From assembly GCA_022813625.1 (NCBI GenBank), contig JAKLMB010000017.1, positions 1-64,000 on the forward strand: a stretch of 64,000 bases of DNA, read 5' to 3'. Numbering within the stretch: position 1 is the stretch's first letter; each line of letters opens with the position of its first letter. The notes beneath the pieces are model-generated. The model was not told the origin of the DNA. It did no database searches and was given only the letters and a program-made list of their open reading frames with translations. The stretch comes from Aaosphaeria pasadenensis. Lineage: Eukaryota; Ascomycota; Dothideomycetes; Pleosporales. Made by a program: the position numbers and the translations under genes. This document shows, piece by piece, positions 33,546 to 44,300 of this stretch.

Positions 33546-34937
33546 CGGTGAAAAGAGAAATCATCAATTGAGCGTTCGAGCATTGAAAGCGATATCTAGC
33601 ACGGGGGGTTTTGCACGTCATTGAAAGCAGAGCAAGGAATCAGCATCGAGAAAAGTGCGAACCCAAAGTCCGAGGAAATCATCATCGTCAGGAAGAAGAA
33701 GAACCGTCGAAGAAGAAGTCGAGCGTAAAACAGTTGTCGTCTGCCTTTGCCCTCGTCTTCGCCCCTTGTTTTTGTCCAATTGTAATAAATGGGGGAGTCC
33801 CTTATCTTATAATTTTCCTTTAATCGGCTCCCCCCTTTTTTTCTCTCTATATGTAACCAGGCGCGTTTTGGTTTGGGGGCGCCTCTCTCTGTATCGACGA
33901 GCGAGCGAGCGAGGAAGGAAATGGGAGAAAGAAACCCCCGTTTCAAACTGTCTTGCTTGTCTTGTGTGCGTGTGCGTGTGCGTGGGTGTGGTTTTTCATT
34001 TTCGTTTTGTATGTGTGTGTGCAAGCAAAGCATGGCATTTTAATTTAAAGTACCCCCTCCACCCAGCTCTTTTTTTGTCCTACTCTCTCCGTAGTTGGCT
34101 TTTTGGGCATGTCTGCGTGCGTGTGTGCGTGGGAAGCAGAAGAAGAAGAACAGATAGCATGTGTGTGTATGTTATGTATGGTTATGTGTAACAAACTCTG
34201 ATCGCTTTCGCCCCTGTGACGCCGCGTGTTGTTTGTCTGTGATATACATTGAGGGGGACTAAAGAAGGTAGATGGCTTTTGTGGATACAGTGCGTGGATG
34301 ACGATGGTAATTTACCTGGGTCTACCTGTGTATCTTGATCGAGTGACTGAGTGATTGAAGAAACTCTCAGCCCAACATCCTTCTCCAAGACGATAGGAAC
34401 AGGAAGAAACCCCGTACGCTGAGGAGAAAGCTTAATAGCAGGACCTCCCCCCCCTCAGATACAATCCCCAAAACTGTACAGTCAGTTCCTCGAGACGGTT
34501 CTGATATTCTGCACATGGTGGCTGGCATGATAGATCTCACAGTTACTGTATTCGTCCTCACGCAGCCCGTGAGGCTCAACACCGGAAACTACCAATCAGT
34601 GGCTACGGCATTGGTCCAGGTGCATGGTGTGGCTTTTCTGCTCGGGGAAAGTGTTCGCGAGTCTGGAGCTCAGCTGCGTGCTGGATTCGGAGTCTCGACG
34701 CGGGATCTTCAGCTGAAGACAGGGCTGAGGGTTTGGACGAGCGAGAGAGTGTGAGTCAGGTGGTTTGTATAACTATGAAGCAGGAAATTGACGCGTGAGG
34801 GACTTCAAAACGTAGTAAATGTTCTTTTTACTGTAAATTTGCGGTTCTTGTGGTGTCCGTCGTCATCCTTGCGTTTGGGTAAGGTGATAATAGTGTAATG
34901 CTTATGGAACACATTGCGACTTTAAAATCGTAACAAT
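33546..34937. other. Kinase 3' flank and spacer
   Basis: 1.4 kb with no supported gene. GAAGAAGAAG purine repeats (33690-33720), GCGAGCGAGCGAGG (33897-33912), and TGTG/GTGTGC simple repeats (33963-34022 and 34107-34180) occupy much of it. Long frames on both strands come from these repeats. Confidence 0.6.
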
Positions 34938-36670
34938 ATGTCTACCGAAAATTTAGACCGTATGTCCACCTTAATCAGAACTTCCTCGACAAAATACAAA
35001 ACTTACGCATACCAGCGCATACCCTCTACTGGGCCGTTAGCGACGGCGTCCAGCACCGACAAGATGCGTACGCGGAGATGGAGAAGCAAACCCGCGCGTA
35101 CCAAGAGCGAGCAACATCCGCCGTACAGAACCGCCTCTTCGCACCACAATCACAGGTTGCAAGGGCGATACGACATCCATGGATGGATGGAGTATCTGCT
35201 GGGACTTCCCGGCTGCAGATATTCGAAGTGGAAGGCAACTTGTCTGGCGTCACGGATGAGCGCTCGGCGGACAATTCCGTGCGAGATCTCCTCATGGACT
35301 GGACGAGTGCACCGGAAGAGACTGTTCCAGGCCAAGGCACAAGAGTGACACGTAGAATCATCATCGTGGAAGACCTCATCCCACGGATAGCAGAGCTCCT
35401 AGGAGTCAGGCTCGACATCCCGCCTGAGTTCTTCCTCGCGCACTGTGACGAGTTTGTCAACCTGAGCATCGTGGATGCAACCTGCGCGGTGCAGAGTGGC
35501 AAGTATTGGCGTGTGCCGATACCCCAACGACGTGCGTTGCTCGTGAACTTCAGTGGGCCGTACGGTATATGGCATCTTGAGTGTGGTGTCTTTGGCAGGC
35601 AGGATGCACTGCTGTCTGAGGCGGTGGGGTCGCTGAGGTATATGTCTCATGCTTCGTGTTGGGCGACGACGTATGGGGATGGGTCATGGACGAGTATGTT
35701 TGGGCTTCTCCTAAGCTATATTCATAGTTGCAGCATCACTGACGTACAGTGCACAGTCCTGGTTCTCGTTGATCCACATCAAGCCATCATCCGACGAAAG
35801 GAGAATCCCTCCCATTGCATAGAGCTCCAGAACTACCCCTACCTACGAAAGCTATGTGCTGAAGTCTTCCCGAGTGCATCTGGTGATGCGCCGACATGGC
35901 CAGACCACAGGCCCATCTTCGATGCTTTAGTGAAAGCACACTCTGAGGTGCCCATCTCTGTGGACGCAGATCCGTTCTCTGGGACTACCTACCTCCGCAA
36001 CCTGGTTCGATCCTCCTGGGACGAACGTATCCGCAGAAACGAGCTCGGAGTACATGATCAGCTGTACCAGGACGCAACCCGGCAACACGTGGCGAGCAAA
36101 TCCGAAGATCTAGACGGCGAGCTCTACCAAGCGCTGATACAAAACCGGCAAGACATCCAAGAGAACAGAAAGTTCCTCCGGGAAATCAGCCAAGCGTTCT
36201 TCTATCAAGACTGGGATCAACAGACGGGCAACGCCAACGCTCTCAGTCTCGCCATCAACAGAGAGAAGAAGCTCTGGGAGATCCTCGACGAGAAGCTCGT
36301 CATCGCGGAAGTCACCATCGCAAATCACATGGAGATGCACGCGCAGCTAGCGGCGATGAGGTCGGCGTTCACGGCGAACAGACAGGCGAGGAGTGCGGGC
36401 CAGCTTACGAAGATCGCGACGGTTATTGTGCCTTGCACGTTCGTGGCGTCGATCTTCTCGATGGGGGGCTCGTTTGCGGCTGGAGAGCGGCTGTTCTATG
36501 TGTATTGGCTGATCTCGATTCCAGTTACGGTTTGTCTGTTGACGTGGGTACTGCATGATTGGCAACCACTGTTTGAGAGATTCAAGGAGAGTTGGGCGGC
36601 GAGGAGAGATGGGCGTCGGAGTCAGTCGAGGGATGAGGAGAAGGGGGGAAAACGGGAAAAACAGTTTTAA
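34938..36670 (+). CDS. CorA-like Mg2+ transporter-family membrane protein
   Basis: The C-terminus has two hydrophobic helices (IATVIVPCTFVASIFSMGG, then YWLISIPVTVCLLTWVL) after a long helical region (EKKLWEILDEKLVIAE). This is the CorA-type layout, with FSMGG where canonical transporters have GMN. Exons: 34938-34959, 35016-35693 and 35757-36670, giving 537 residues. The first exon, only 22 bp, is inferred: the reading frame before 35078 has no ATG, but a GTATGT donor at 34960 and a CCAG acceptor at 35015 join an ATG to it in phase and extend the protein smoothly (HTLYWAVSDGVQ). The second intron removes 63 bp between SWT and LVLVDPH. If the micro-exon is wrong, the ATG at 35078 would give a shorter protein. 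Transport of Mg2+ is not assured, because the selectivity motif is altered. Confidence 0.75.
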
Positions 36671-37106
36671 GCTTGGGATACTTCTACGTATCCGGACTTC
36701 AGGATTTATCGACGCTGTGGAGGCAGGAAAGTAGAAACGAGGATGTCAAAGGGGTTAGGATTAGGATCCAGTGGAGCTTTTGTTACCCGTTCGAGCTTCT
36801 TTCTGATTTTCGGTTTCATCGTGGGATTTACATTATGGCCAGGGGGCCTTCATACCATTGAACTTACATACTTGATTCACTTAGATATACAGACATCATA
36901 TCAGATAAAAAAAAATGTAATGCTAATGACATACCCAAAATCAAAATTGACTGGTCTTGTTGTCTCAGTTACAGAGGCTCTTTTCTGGGTGTTGACATGT
37001 CAACTTGGGGTCGATTTGATTTTGCTAGAAGTGGATATATTCGCTGTCAATGAGTATCAAAATTATGTTTTTCTACATGGTTATGGCCAAGGACCGACTG
37101 TATTCA
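36671..37106. other. Convergent spacer
   Basis: 436 bp between the CorA-like gene (+) and the Cys-rich gene (-). Nothing recognisable beyond 3' flanks. Confidence 0.6.
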
Positions 37107-38203
37107 TCAAAGTCCTGCAATGCCAAACACTCCAGCTACAGCACCCACCACTGCCCAATCCATACCCAAACCATTTGCGGCACCTGTTTCTGTCGGCAAT
37201 GCCCCTGTACCGGACGAAGCGGTTCCTGCGATATTTGCCGATCCTGTCGCAGAACCGGTCGGATAGTGATCTCCTGTTGGTCTACCTGTCCTGGTAGAGG
37301 AGGGAGAGGATGTCCTGCTTGCAAGTCGGCTTCTCAACGATTCGACATCTAGCGGCAACGGCACACATTGGCTGTAGCCGAAGCAGTATTCGTTTTCGCT
37401 GCAACAATCACTCCCGCACTTCGTCTCGAGTTTATCCTCCGTGCAGCTTCCAGTCGGCGTCGGCAAGCTCTGCGGCACCTCCACCTCTGTCGACGAAGTC
37501 GCGGGAAACTGGTTGATCCTGCTATGATTGATAATGACTCCCTCGCACTCCGTGATGCACTTCATCCAAGTGGAGCCTTCATTCCACGCATAGTCCAGCG
37601 GGACCTCTTCTTGTGCGCACTTCTGCGCGCACGGATAGCTCTTGCATGGGATGTCTGCATTCCAGAAGCCCACCAGGCCGTTGTACTTCAATTGCTCGAC
37701 CGTCTCGGCTGGGACGAACTCGCCTTTGGCGCCGTGCAGGTACAGCATGAATTTGTTACTACCCCGGATGATGAAATCGCCGACGGTACCCTCTTCGGGA
37801 TCTTCGTAGCCATAGTACGCCAGTCCGTAGTGGCTACCAAAAGGGCCCATTTCTGGGGGAATCGTGAGCTTGAACGTGCCGTCTTCAGCAGGCACGAATT
37901 CGGTCAGAGAGCCTGTTTAAGGGTTATTAGCCAATTATCCTGAGTTTCATATTTCTCCTGGCAGGAGAAGGAAAGATGGATTGGTCGGGATTACATACAC
38001 ATCCAATTGGCATATACCATGCTCGTAATTCCAAATTGGAGGTGCGTTGTCTTCTTTCCTGGATATCCACTGCCCGCCTCGGTCGCATTGACAACCTCGA
38101 CTTCAAACTCTTCGCCTGCGGTCACCTCACGGCTCTTGAGACTGACTTCAGCGGCGCGCGCAACGGCCGCGAGCGCCAAAATTATCGAAGTCGTACCGCG
38201 CAT
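37107..38203 (-). CDS. Secreted Cys-rich, probably GPI-anchored protein, paralogue 1
   Basis: Two exons, 38203-37999 and 37912-37107 (86-bp intron), giving 336 residues. A signal peptide (about 1-18) is followed by a beta-rich domain of about 120 residues. Then comes a Cys cluster PCKSYPCAQKCAQEE with WMKCITECEG, and a second cluster CGSDCCSENEYCFGYSQC. A Ser/Thr/Gly-rich region and a hydrophobic tail (AVVGAVAGVFGIAGL) end exactly at the C-terminus, the pattern of a GPI signal. The second cluster recalls the CGxxCC-x5-C core of chitin-binding (hevein-like) modules, but I cannot establish homology. The function is unknown; a wall or surface protein, or an effector, is plausible. The splice phase and position are identical to those of the gene at 39433-40509, which supports tandem duplication. 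Confidence 0.82.
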
Positions 38204-39071
38204 TTTGAGATAAAACGAGTGGGATTAAAAATTAGATTTGTATGGCTATGCGCGCAAAGAAGCAACTGCTTTCTATTTCAACGAAAGACGGGAAATACAG
38301 GAAATATATGAATTGAAAACTAAAAATTGGCAGAGAGGCCTCGGGCGGCTTGGAGTCACAACACGATCCTTCGCCCCTATAACCGGTCAAGCATGTCTGG
38401 TAAGCAGTCCTAGGCGTGCACTCTAGACCATCACCAAGCGACATGGGCCTTGCAAAATGCAGGCTGCCTACTGGTGGACGATTCCTACTGAAGCGGCTCT
38501 GGTATTGTTTCAGTAACTCGTTTTGGTAGGTGGCCCTGTCAGTAACGGCTTGGTCTGGCTCTAAGGCTACTTTCCGTTTTGGTGTGAAGGAGTTTAATTG
38601 TTGAAGGCTTTTCCTAATAGGATGATATCAGAGACAGAGTAGATGTATGTATGAAAGTTCCTGTTCCTATTCCTAGCTGGTATGCCTGTAAGAATATCAT
38701 TTTGCAGTTGTATTCGCCTGATGAATCTGTAGATCTCGTTCACAGTCCCACTGCACGTATCGGTTAATCCCTGCAGTCCCCAAGTGCAAATCCGCAGCCA
38801 CGCAACCAAAACAAAAACATATTCGTATAATCTGACATTGAACAGATACAAAGTACGAATCACGATTGAATTTGGAGTAATACTATTAAATGTCACCTTA
38901 AAACGATCAGTGTAATCACTCCAGCCGACACCATCGTCATAACCAACCAGCCCAGCGACGGTGCTAAGGAACCCCCTAGCGCCACACCCGCCAACTTTGG
39001 CGAGCAAAAAAAAAGAGAACAGCAAAAAAGAACGACTCTTTGCAACTCGCTCAACTGAAGCTGGTGAATGA
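38204..39071. other. Spacer between Cys-rich paralogue 1 and the tRNA
   Basis: 868 bp with no supported gene. It includes the promoter of paralogue 1 to the right of 38203. The minus-strand frame at 38594-39025 has no family feature. Confidence 0.5.
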
Positions 39072-39182
39072 TGATCAGAGTGGGACTCGAACCCACGCCA
39101 CTTTCGTGACCAGGAAGATACAAACGTATCAAGACGTTAAGGAAACCTTAACCTGGCGCCATAACCGCTCGGCCATCTGACC
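39072..39182 (-). tRNA. trnL(AAG): tRNA-Leu(AAG) with intron
   Basis: The minus strand folds as a type II tRNA. The acceptor stem is GGTCAGA/TCTGATC (one G-U pair), the D arm is closed by GCC/GGC, the anticodon stem CCAGG/CCTGG, the variable arm CAC-GAAA-GTG, and the T arm GTGGG-TTCGAGT-CCCAC, with discriminator A at 39072. The loop TT-AAG-G gives anticodon AAG (39149-39147), which decodes CUU. About 30 nt (39145-39116) separate position 37 from position 38. They contain CTTAA, complementary to the anticodon loop, as expected of a nuclear tRNA intron. It lies between the two Cys-rich paralogues. Confidence 0.93.
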
Positions 39183-39432
39183 TATGCTTGATTTGATGGA
39201 ATGCCGACGATTTACTCACAATATGAGGCGGGGGATGCAAGAAAAACCAGGTCTTGAGATATGTGGTTGATGGGAAACAGCGATTTTTACGAAGTCGAAA
39301 GGCATCGAAAGAATATTGTGTGGCCCCACAAGTAATATCAGTCCTGGTTCGGATCATTGCATAGGTATGAAACTAGTTTTTATGTTCATTAGTCTTTGAT
39401 ATTGTGGGGTGCTTAGGATTTTCTATGTCCTC

Positions 39433-40509
39433 TTAGACGAGACCGGCGAAACCAAATATTCCAACTCCCGCTCCTAACAACCAATCCATTTCATTCAAAC
39501 TTGCTGCTCCAGTCTCTGAAGAACCTGTAATCGTTGTTCCTGTAGCTTCGTTCGAAGTCGCTGCAGTCGCTGTGGATGCAAATGACGCCGCCCCTGAGCT
39601 CGCACTGTTTGTTGCGGTAGAGACGAACAAGAGATCATCAGTTAAGAACGGCATGCGAGGACCGTGAGCGCATCTCTCATACTCATAGCAATAGTTCCCA
39701 GACTCGCAGCAACCTTCTCCACAAGGCGTCTCATAATCACTCGCTACGCAACTTCTCGTGGGTTCGGGTAACGGCGTTGTGGTAATCGATGCAGTGTTCA
39801 TCTCAAACTGCGTCAAGATATCTTCACCCACTAACGAATCCTCATCCACGGACACGCCTTCGCAAGCTTCGAGGCACTTGACGAATTTCGATCCTTTCTT
39901 CCATGCAGGATTATGCGTCAATTCTTTCTCCGCGCACTCTTGCGCACAAGGATAGCTCTTGCAAGGTAGGTCAACAGACGCCATGTTCGACAGCCCCGTT
40001 TGAAGGATATCAGGCTTCTCGGCTGGTACGATTCTCCCTTTTCCACCAGTAAGCCAGAATGCCTCTGATACTCCGCCGAAGACATACGGCTTGACCGTCG
40101 AATCGTTGGCGAATAAAATCATCCTCACGTCGTAGTAATACCCCTGAGGTCCTACCTCAGCCGGCACAGTGACGTTGTATCTTCCGTCTTTCGCGGGCAT
40201 GTAATCTGTTAGAGTACCTATGTAGCGTCTTCTGGTTAGCCTGTCTTTTCTTTTATATCATAACTCCATAGGGTTCTTGAGGCTATCGCAACGCTTACAC
40301 ATCCATTGGAGGTTCATCGAATTCCCCAATCCGAGCTTCATATGCGTAATCTTGAGTCCATCCTTGGGGCCATTAATCGCATCCTTGACTATTACCGAAA
40401 ACGACTCGTCTGCTCTGGCTATGGACCTATTGATCTCAGGCTGTCCGGCACACACGATCTTCGCGATAACAAGGAAAGTGGCAAGTGATGTGCGCATCGT
40501 TGCGCGCAT
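39433..40509 (-). CDS. Secreted Cys-rich, probably GPI-anchored protein, paralogue 2
   Basis: Two exons, 40509-40299 and 40217-39433 (81-bp intron, splice after TGG ATG T as in paralogue 1), giving 331 residues. The order is the same as at 37107-38203: signal peptide, beta-rich domain, PCKSYPCAQECAEKE with VKCLEACEG, then CGEGCCESGNYCYEYERC, a Ser/Thr/Ala tail and a hydrophobic C-terminus (LLGAGVGIFGFAGLV). The Cys positions are conserved while the N-terminal domain has diverged strongly. A second in-frame ATG (40497) could serve as the start without changing the signal peptide. The function is unknown. It was likely produced by tandem duplication; the tRNA gene now sits between the copies. 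Confidence 0.82.
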
Positions 40510-41398
40510 GAAGAATTTATACCTATTAAATGAATGGCAAAACGAAGTCTTGGGGGGAATCGGAGGTCGCGCAGGCGGCCGATTTTGTTAATATGTAGTT
40601 TGTCTTACGCACGCAACGGTATAAACTACAGGGCTAACTATAATCGAATACTTCGTCTTCTCTTTCGGCATCACACATAATTACAGCGTCTAAATCCTTC
40701 GAAGCCAGCATCGCAAGGAGGTCTGTGTCGTGTGCACGAGGGTTATTGACCCCGGGAGCGCCCAGAGACGCCTAACTATTTTTGAATATGGGTATCCTGA
40801 TTGCTTCGGGTTGGAACAATTGGAACCATAGCAGGCGCTCGAGGTAGAGGCCGTTACCCGTAGGCCAATTTCTGGGCATTGGGGTCAGGGATGACGGTCC
40901 ACTTCTATGGCCTATTATGTGTGGAACTAGAATGGGATACTCGAGGTCCGGCGCCTTTGATTTTGTGATTGTTTGTCTGTGATTATCGAGTTTGTTAAGT
41001 ATGATTAGTGAAGTTCAACCGCAATGCAGATGAAGTCTTTGAAAATTAAGAATGCGTTTCCTGGAATTTTTGATTATTTGAGTTATTACCGTCATAGGGC
41101 CCCATTATCCATCCCAACCAAATCCTGGTTCTCTAAAAATCGGTTTCCCCATACCGTCGCCATGCATGCATTTCAATGAAACTCCCGAGACGTACTGATA
41201 TAAAAGGTGATCTCACCCTTTCAGCAATGTATCTCGGTGTCACGCCAGGTACCCAAAACCCATGAACCCTGATACACACCACTTGCTCCTGTTTTAAATA
41301 TGCTTGAATCGTTTACTATATAATACAGAGTGAGCTTTCAGCTCGAATGGAGAAATCTCCTTCCAGGCCCTTTCTGGCCGGGAATTGTGTGAATTGCA
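40510..41398. other. Promoter of paralogue 2 and SWR1 3' flank
   Basis: 889 bp with no supported gene. The left part should hold the promoter of the Cys-rich gene at 40509 and the right part the SWR1 3' end. No RNA gene is seen. Confidence 0.5.
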
Positions 41399-44300
41399 CT
41401 AGTACTTCTTCTTCCGGTTTGTGCGATGTACATCCTGACCTTTGCGATTCCTCTTCTGTCGATCGGTCGGCGGCTTGTAAGGCTCTTTGCCGTACTCCTC
41501 GCGGTAGAGGTCCAGCATATATTCGTCAACATGTCGGTGCTCAGCGTCGTCCTTCTGCCCAGCTTCGGAGGGTTGTCGGGTCGCACCGCCCTTAGGTGTT
41601 GTGTTGGAGCTTTCGTTGAAGTCGACCTGGTCATCATGGATCTCATCGACGATTTCCTTTTGGGCAATGTTGGCGGCGTTTTGATCTTCAGTGTCCTCGA
41701 CACTCCGCATGACTTTTGAATCACCCAATAGGCCGGCTCTTTCTCCCAGAACCCGATCCATAGCTGCACCAGCCTCGTCGACGGGCTCACTGCCTTCGAG
41801 GGCGTCCCTCCAAGTGACTTTGTTAAAGTAATCCGTCGTGAAATCTCCTTTCTGGATGATGACATCATCCAGAAGACGCTTCTGATTCGATTTACGGAGG
41901 ATATTTGCCTCGATGGTGTACTCGCTGACGAATTTATAGATGTGTACGTCGCGCGTCTGCCCGATACGATGGCTTCGATCTTGACATTGTTTGTCCATGG
42001 CGGGGTTCCAGTCTAGATCATAGAAGATGACTGTATCAGCACCTGTCAAGTTTATGCCCAAACCACCTGAGCGTGAGGAAAGGATGAAGCAGAGAATTCG
42101 TGGGTCGTTATTGAACCGATCTGTCAATATTTGACGTTGCTCAACCTTCGTGGCACCATCTAGTCGGAGGTATCGATGGCCGTGGATATTCAGGAATTGC
42201 TCCAGAATGTCAAGGACTTTAGTCATTTGAGTGAATATCAACGCGCGGTGGCCACCAGCTTGGAGTTCTCTGAGTAGACCTGCAAGGCGCTGAAGCTTGC
42301 CGCAGTCGTACTGTAGAAGGCGCTTGTCAGGGAAAGCGATGGATTGTCGAATGCGAGGCTCGTGGAATGGGTCGAGATGCTGTGCCATTTGCGATGATCG
42401 TACCATTCGTACTCCAGGTTTTGACAATGATAGAGGAGCTAACTCTTCGGCCGCAACGGCAGGTGTGACGCAAGTGAATGTTGTAAGCAACGAGTGCAGA
42501 GACTCGGCACGTTGCTCCATCGTTGGCACCAATTCCTGAAACAACGAAACTTGCCTTTGATACCATTCGCTAGCCCTAAGAGGGTTTAAGGGAGCCCGGA
42601 AACCAAGATTTCCTTTCCTTAACATCGGACCATGATCACTAGGTTGGATCCAATCGCTAGGATCCTCTCCCATGTCGCCTCTCGATGGCGCTTGGTAATG
42701 TGCACCAAAAGCGTAGTCCTGATAATCAATGGAAAGGCGATCAATTAAACCCTTTCCATAAATTGGCCGAAACATGGTCCTGGCACGCGTAAGCCGGAGA
42801 CAGGTTTGCAGATGATCCCGCACTTCTACTGCCTGCCTATGTGCCATTGAGGCTAGGGTGGCTTGCAGAGAATGAGTTGGTGCTGGTGTAGGAGGATTGA
42901 GGCGACGGGTGTGAACTTCGATAAGATCCTGCAAGGGGCGAGTTGCACGTATATGCTGAGCCCGACGTGCATGCAGCATTGATGACTGTTCCCGCCGTGC
43001 AAACAGGAGGTTGAGGGCGTCCAGATTTACTGTCTCTTCTTGATTCTCGTATAATCTCTTCTGAACGAGAAGGGATTTAATCTCATAAGCAGCAGTGACT
43101 GACTTGGGCATGGCCATGGATGTGACGATTGCACGGGTTTCGAAGAGATCCGGGTGGTTACAGACTTTGCGAAGGGACATCAGACAATTGATGATAGACA
43201 TGTAATTCCCCGATGATAGGATTTGCTTAGTCGAAGCGCGTCCCATGAACCCGTCGTATAATTGCCGCTGTCGCTTGGAAAGCTTGCAGTATACAACATG
43301 CTCGTACTTGGCCGGCATTTGCTTCTCAACATCTGCCTTTAGCCGTCGGAGTAAATAAGGCCGCAGCACCTCGTGCAATTTCTTCACGATCTTTTGAGCC
43401 TCGGCGTCAAGCTGCTGTCGTCCTTGATCTATAATCTGGGAGGTAGGGTTTTTCAAAGCCATGGTGAATTCTTCCAAACCAGCAATTCGACCCTCCCCAG
43501 CAAAGCCAGCAGGCATGAGGAAGTACAACAAGGACCAGAGCTCGTCAATGTTGTTTTGCAACGGAGTTCCCGTAAGCAGAAGTCGATGTTCTGTGCGAAG
43601 GTTCAACATGGTTTGCCATCTCTGGGATTTGAAATTCTTGATATTATGGGCTTCATCCAAGATGAGGTATTGCCAGGCTCGCATCTTGAAGGCTGCTGCG
43701 TCTTGTAGAATGAGTTGATACGACGTGATGACCACATTGTACATGTCGCGTCCGGTTGTTCGCCAACCTGCTCGCTTGCGTTTGCGTTCGTTTATGTCGC
43801 CATAATAGGTCAGAATCTTGAAACCCGGGCACCACTTCTTGAACTCCATCTCCCAATTTAGCATAACACTCGTAGGGACAACCACGAGATGCGGACCCCA
43901 TGCCTGACGGTTGACGGCAATGTAGGCAAGGAGTGATATGGTCTGGATGGTTTTGCCCAGGCCCATCTCATCAGCCAAGATACCATTAGTATCTGTATCA
44001 TAAAGATTTGCAAGCCAATCTAATCCATCGTGTTGATATTCTCGAAGGGTGCCACGAAGTAACGATGGAATCTCGGTACGTGGAGGTGATGAAGAATGGC
44101 GTGACCGGCTTTGGGATTTGGACGGGGCCATAGCTACATCATCCATGTCTTCATCTCTGTCCTCGATGGATGATTTCGGCTTGTCCGCAGACGTGTCCCC
44201 GTTCTTCTGGTCTGTGTCACGGCCATCGGTCGTAGTCAGTTGCTCTTGGACCTCTGATTTGGCCTCTTCTAGTTGCTGGTCAGGGTGGTGTCCGTTGACA

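Noticed and set aside
34938..35348. 136-codon frame at the start of the CorA-like gene as a separate gene, or a frameshift
   Set aside because: A 56-bp intron after a 22-bp exon explains both the ATG and the frame change.
38893..39132. 79-codon minus-strand frame overlapping the tRNA
   Set aside because: It overlaps tRNA-Leu and has no coding evidence.
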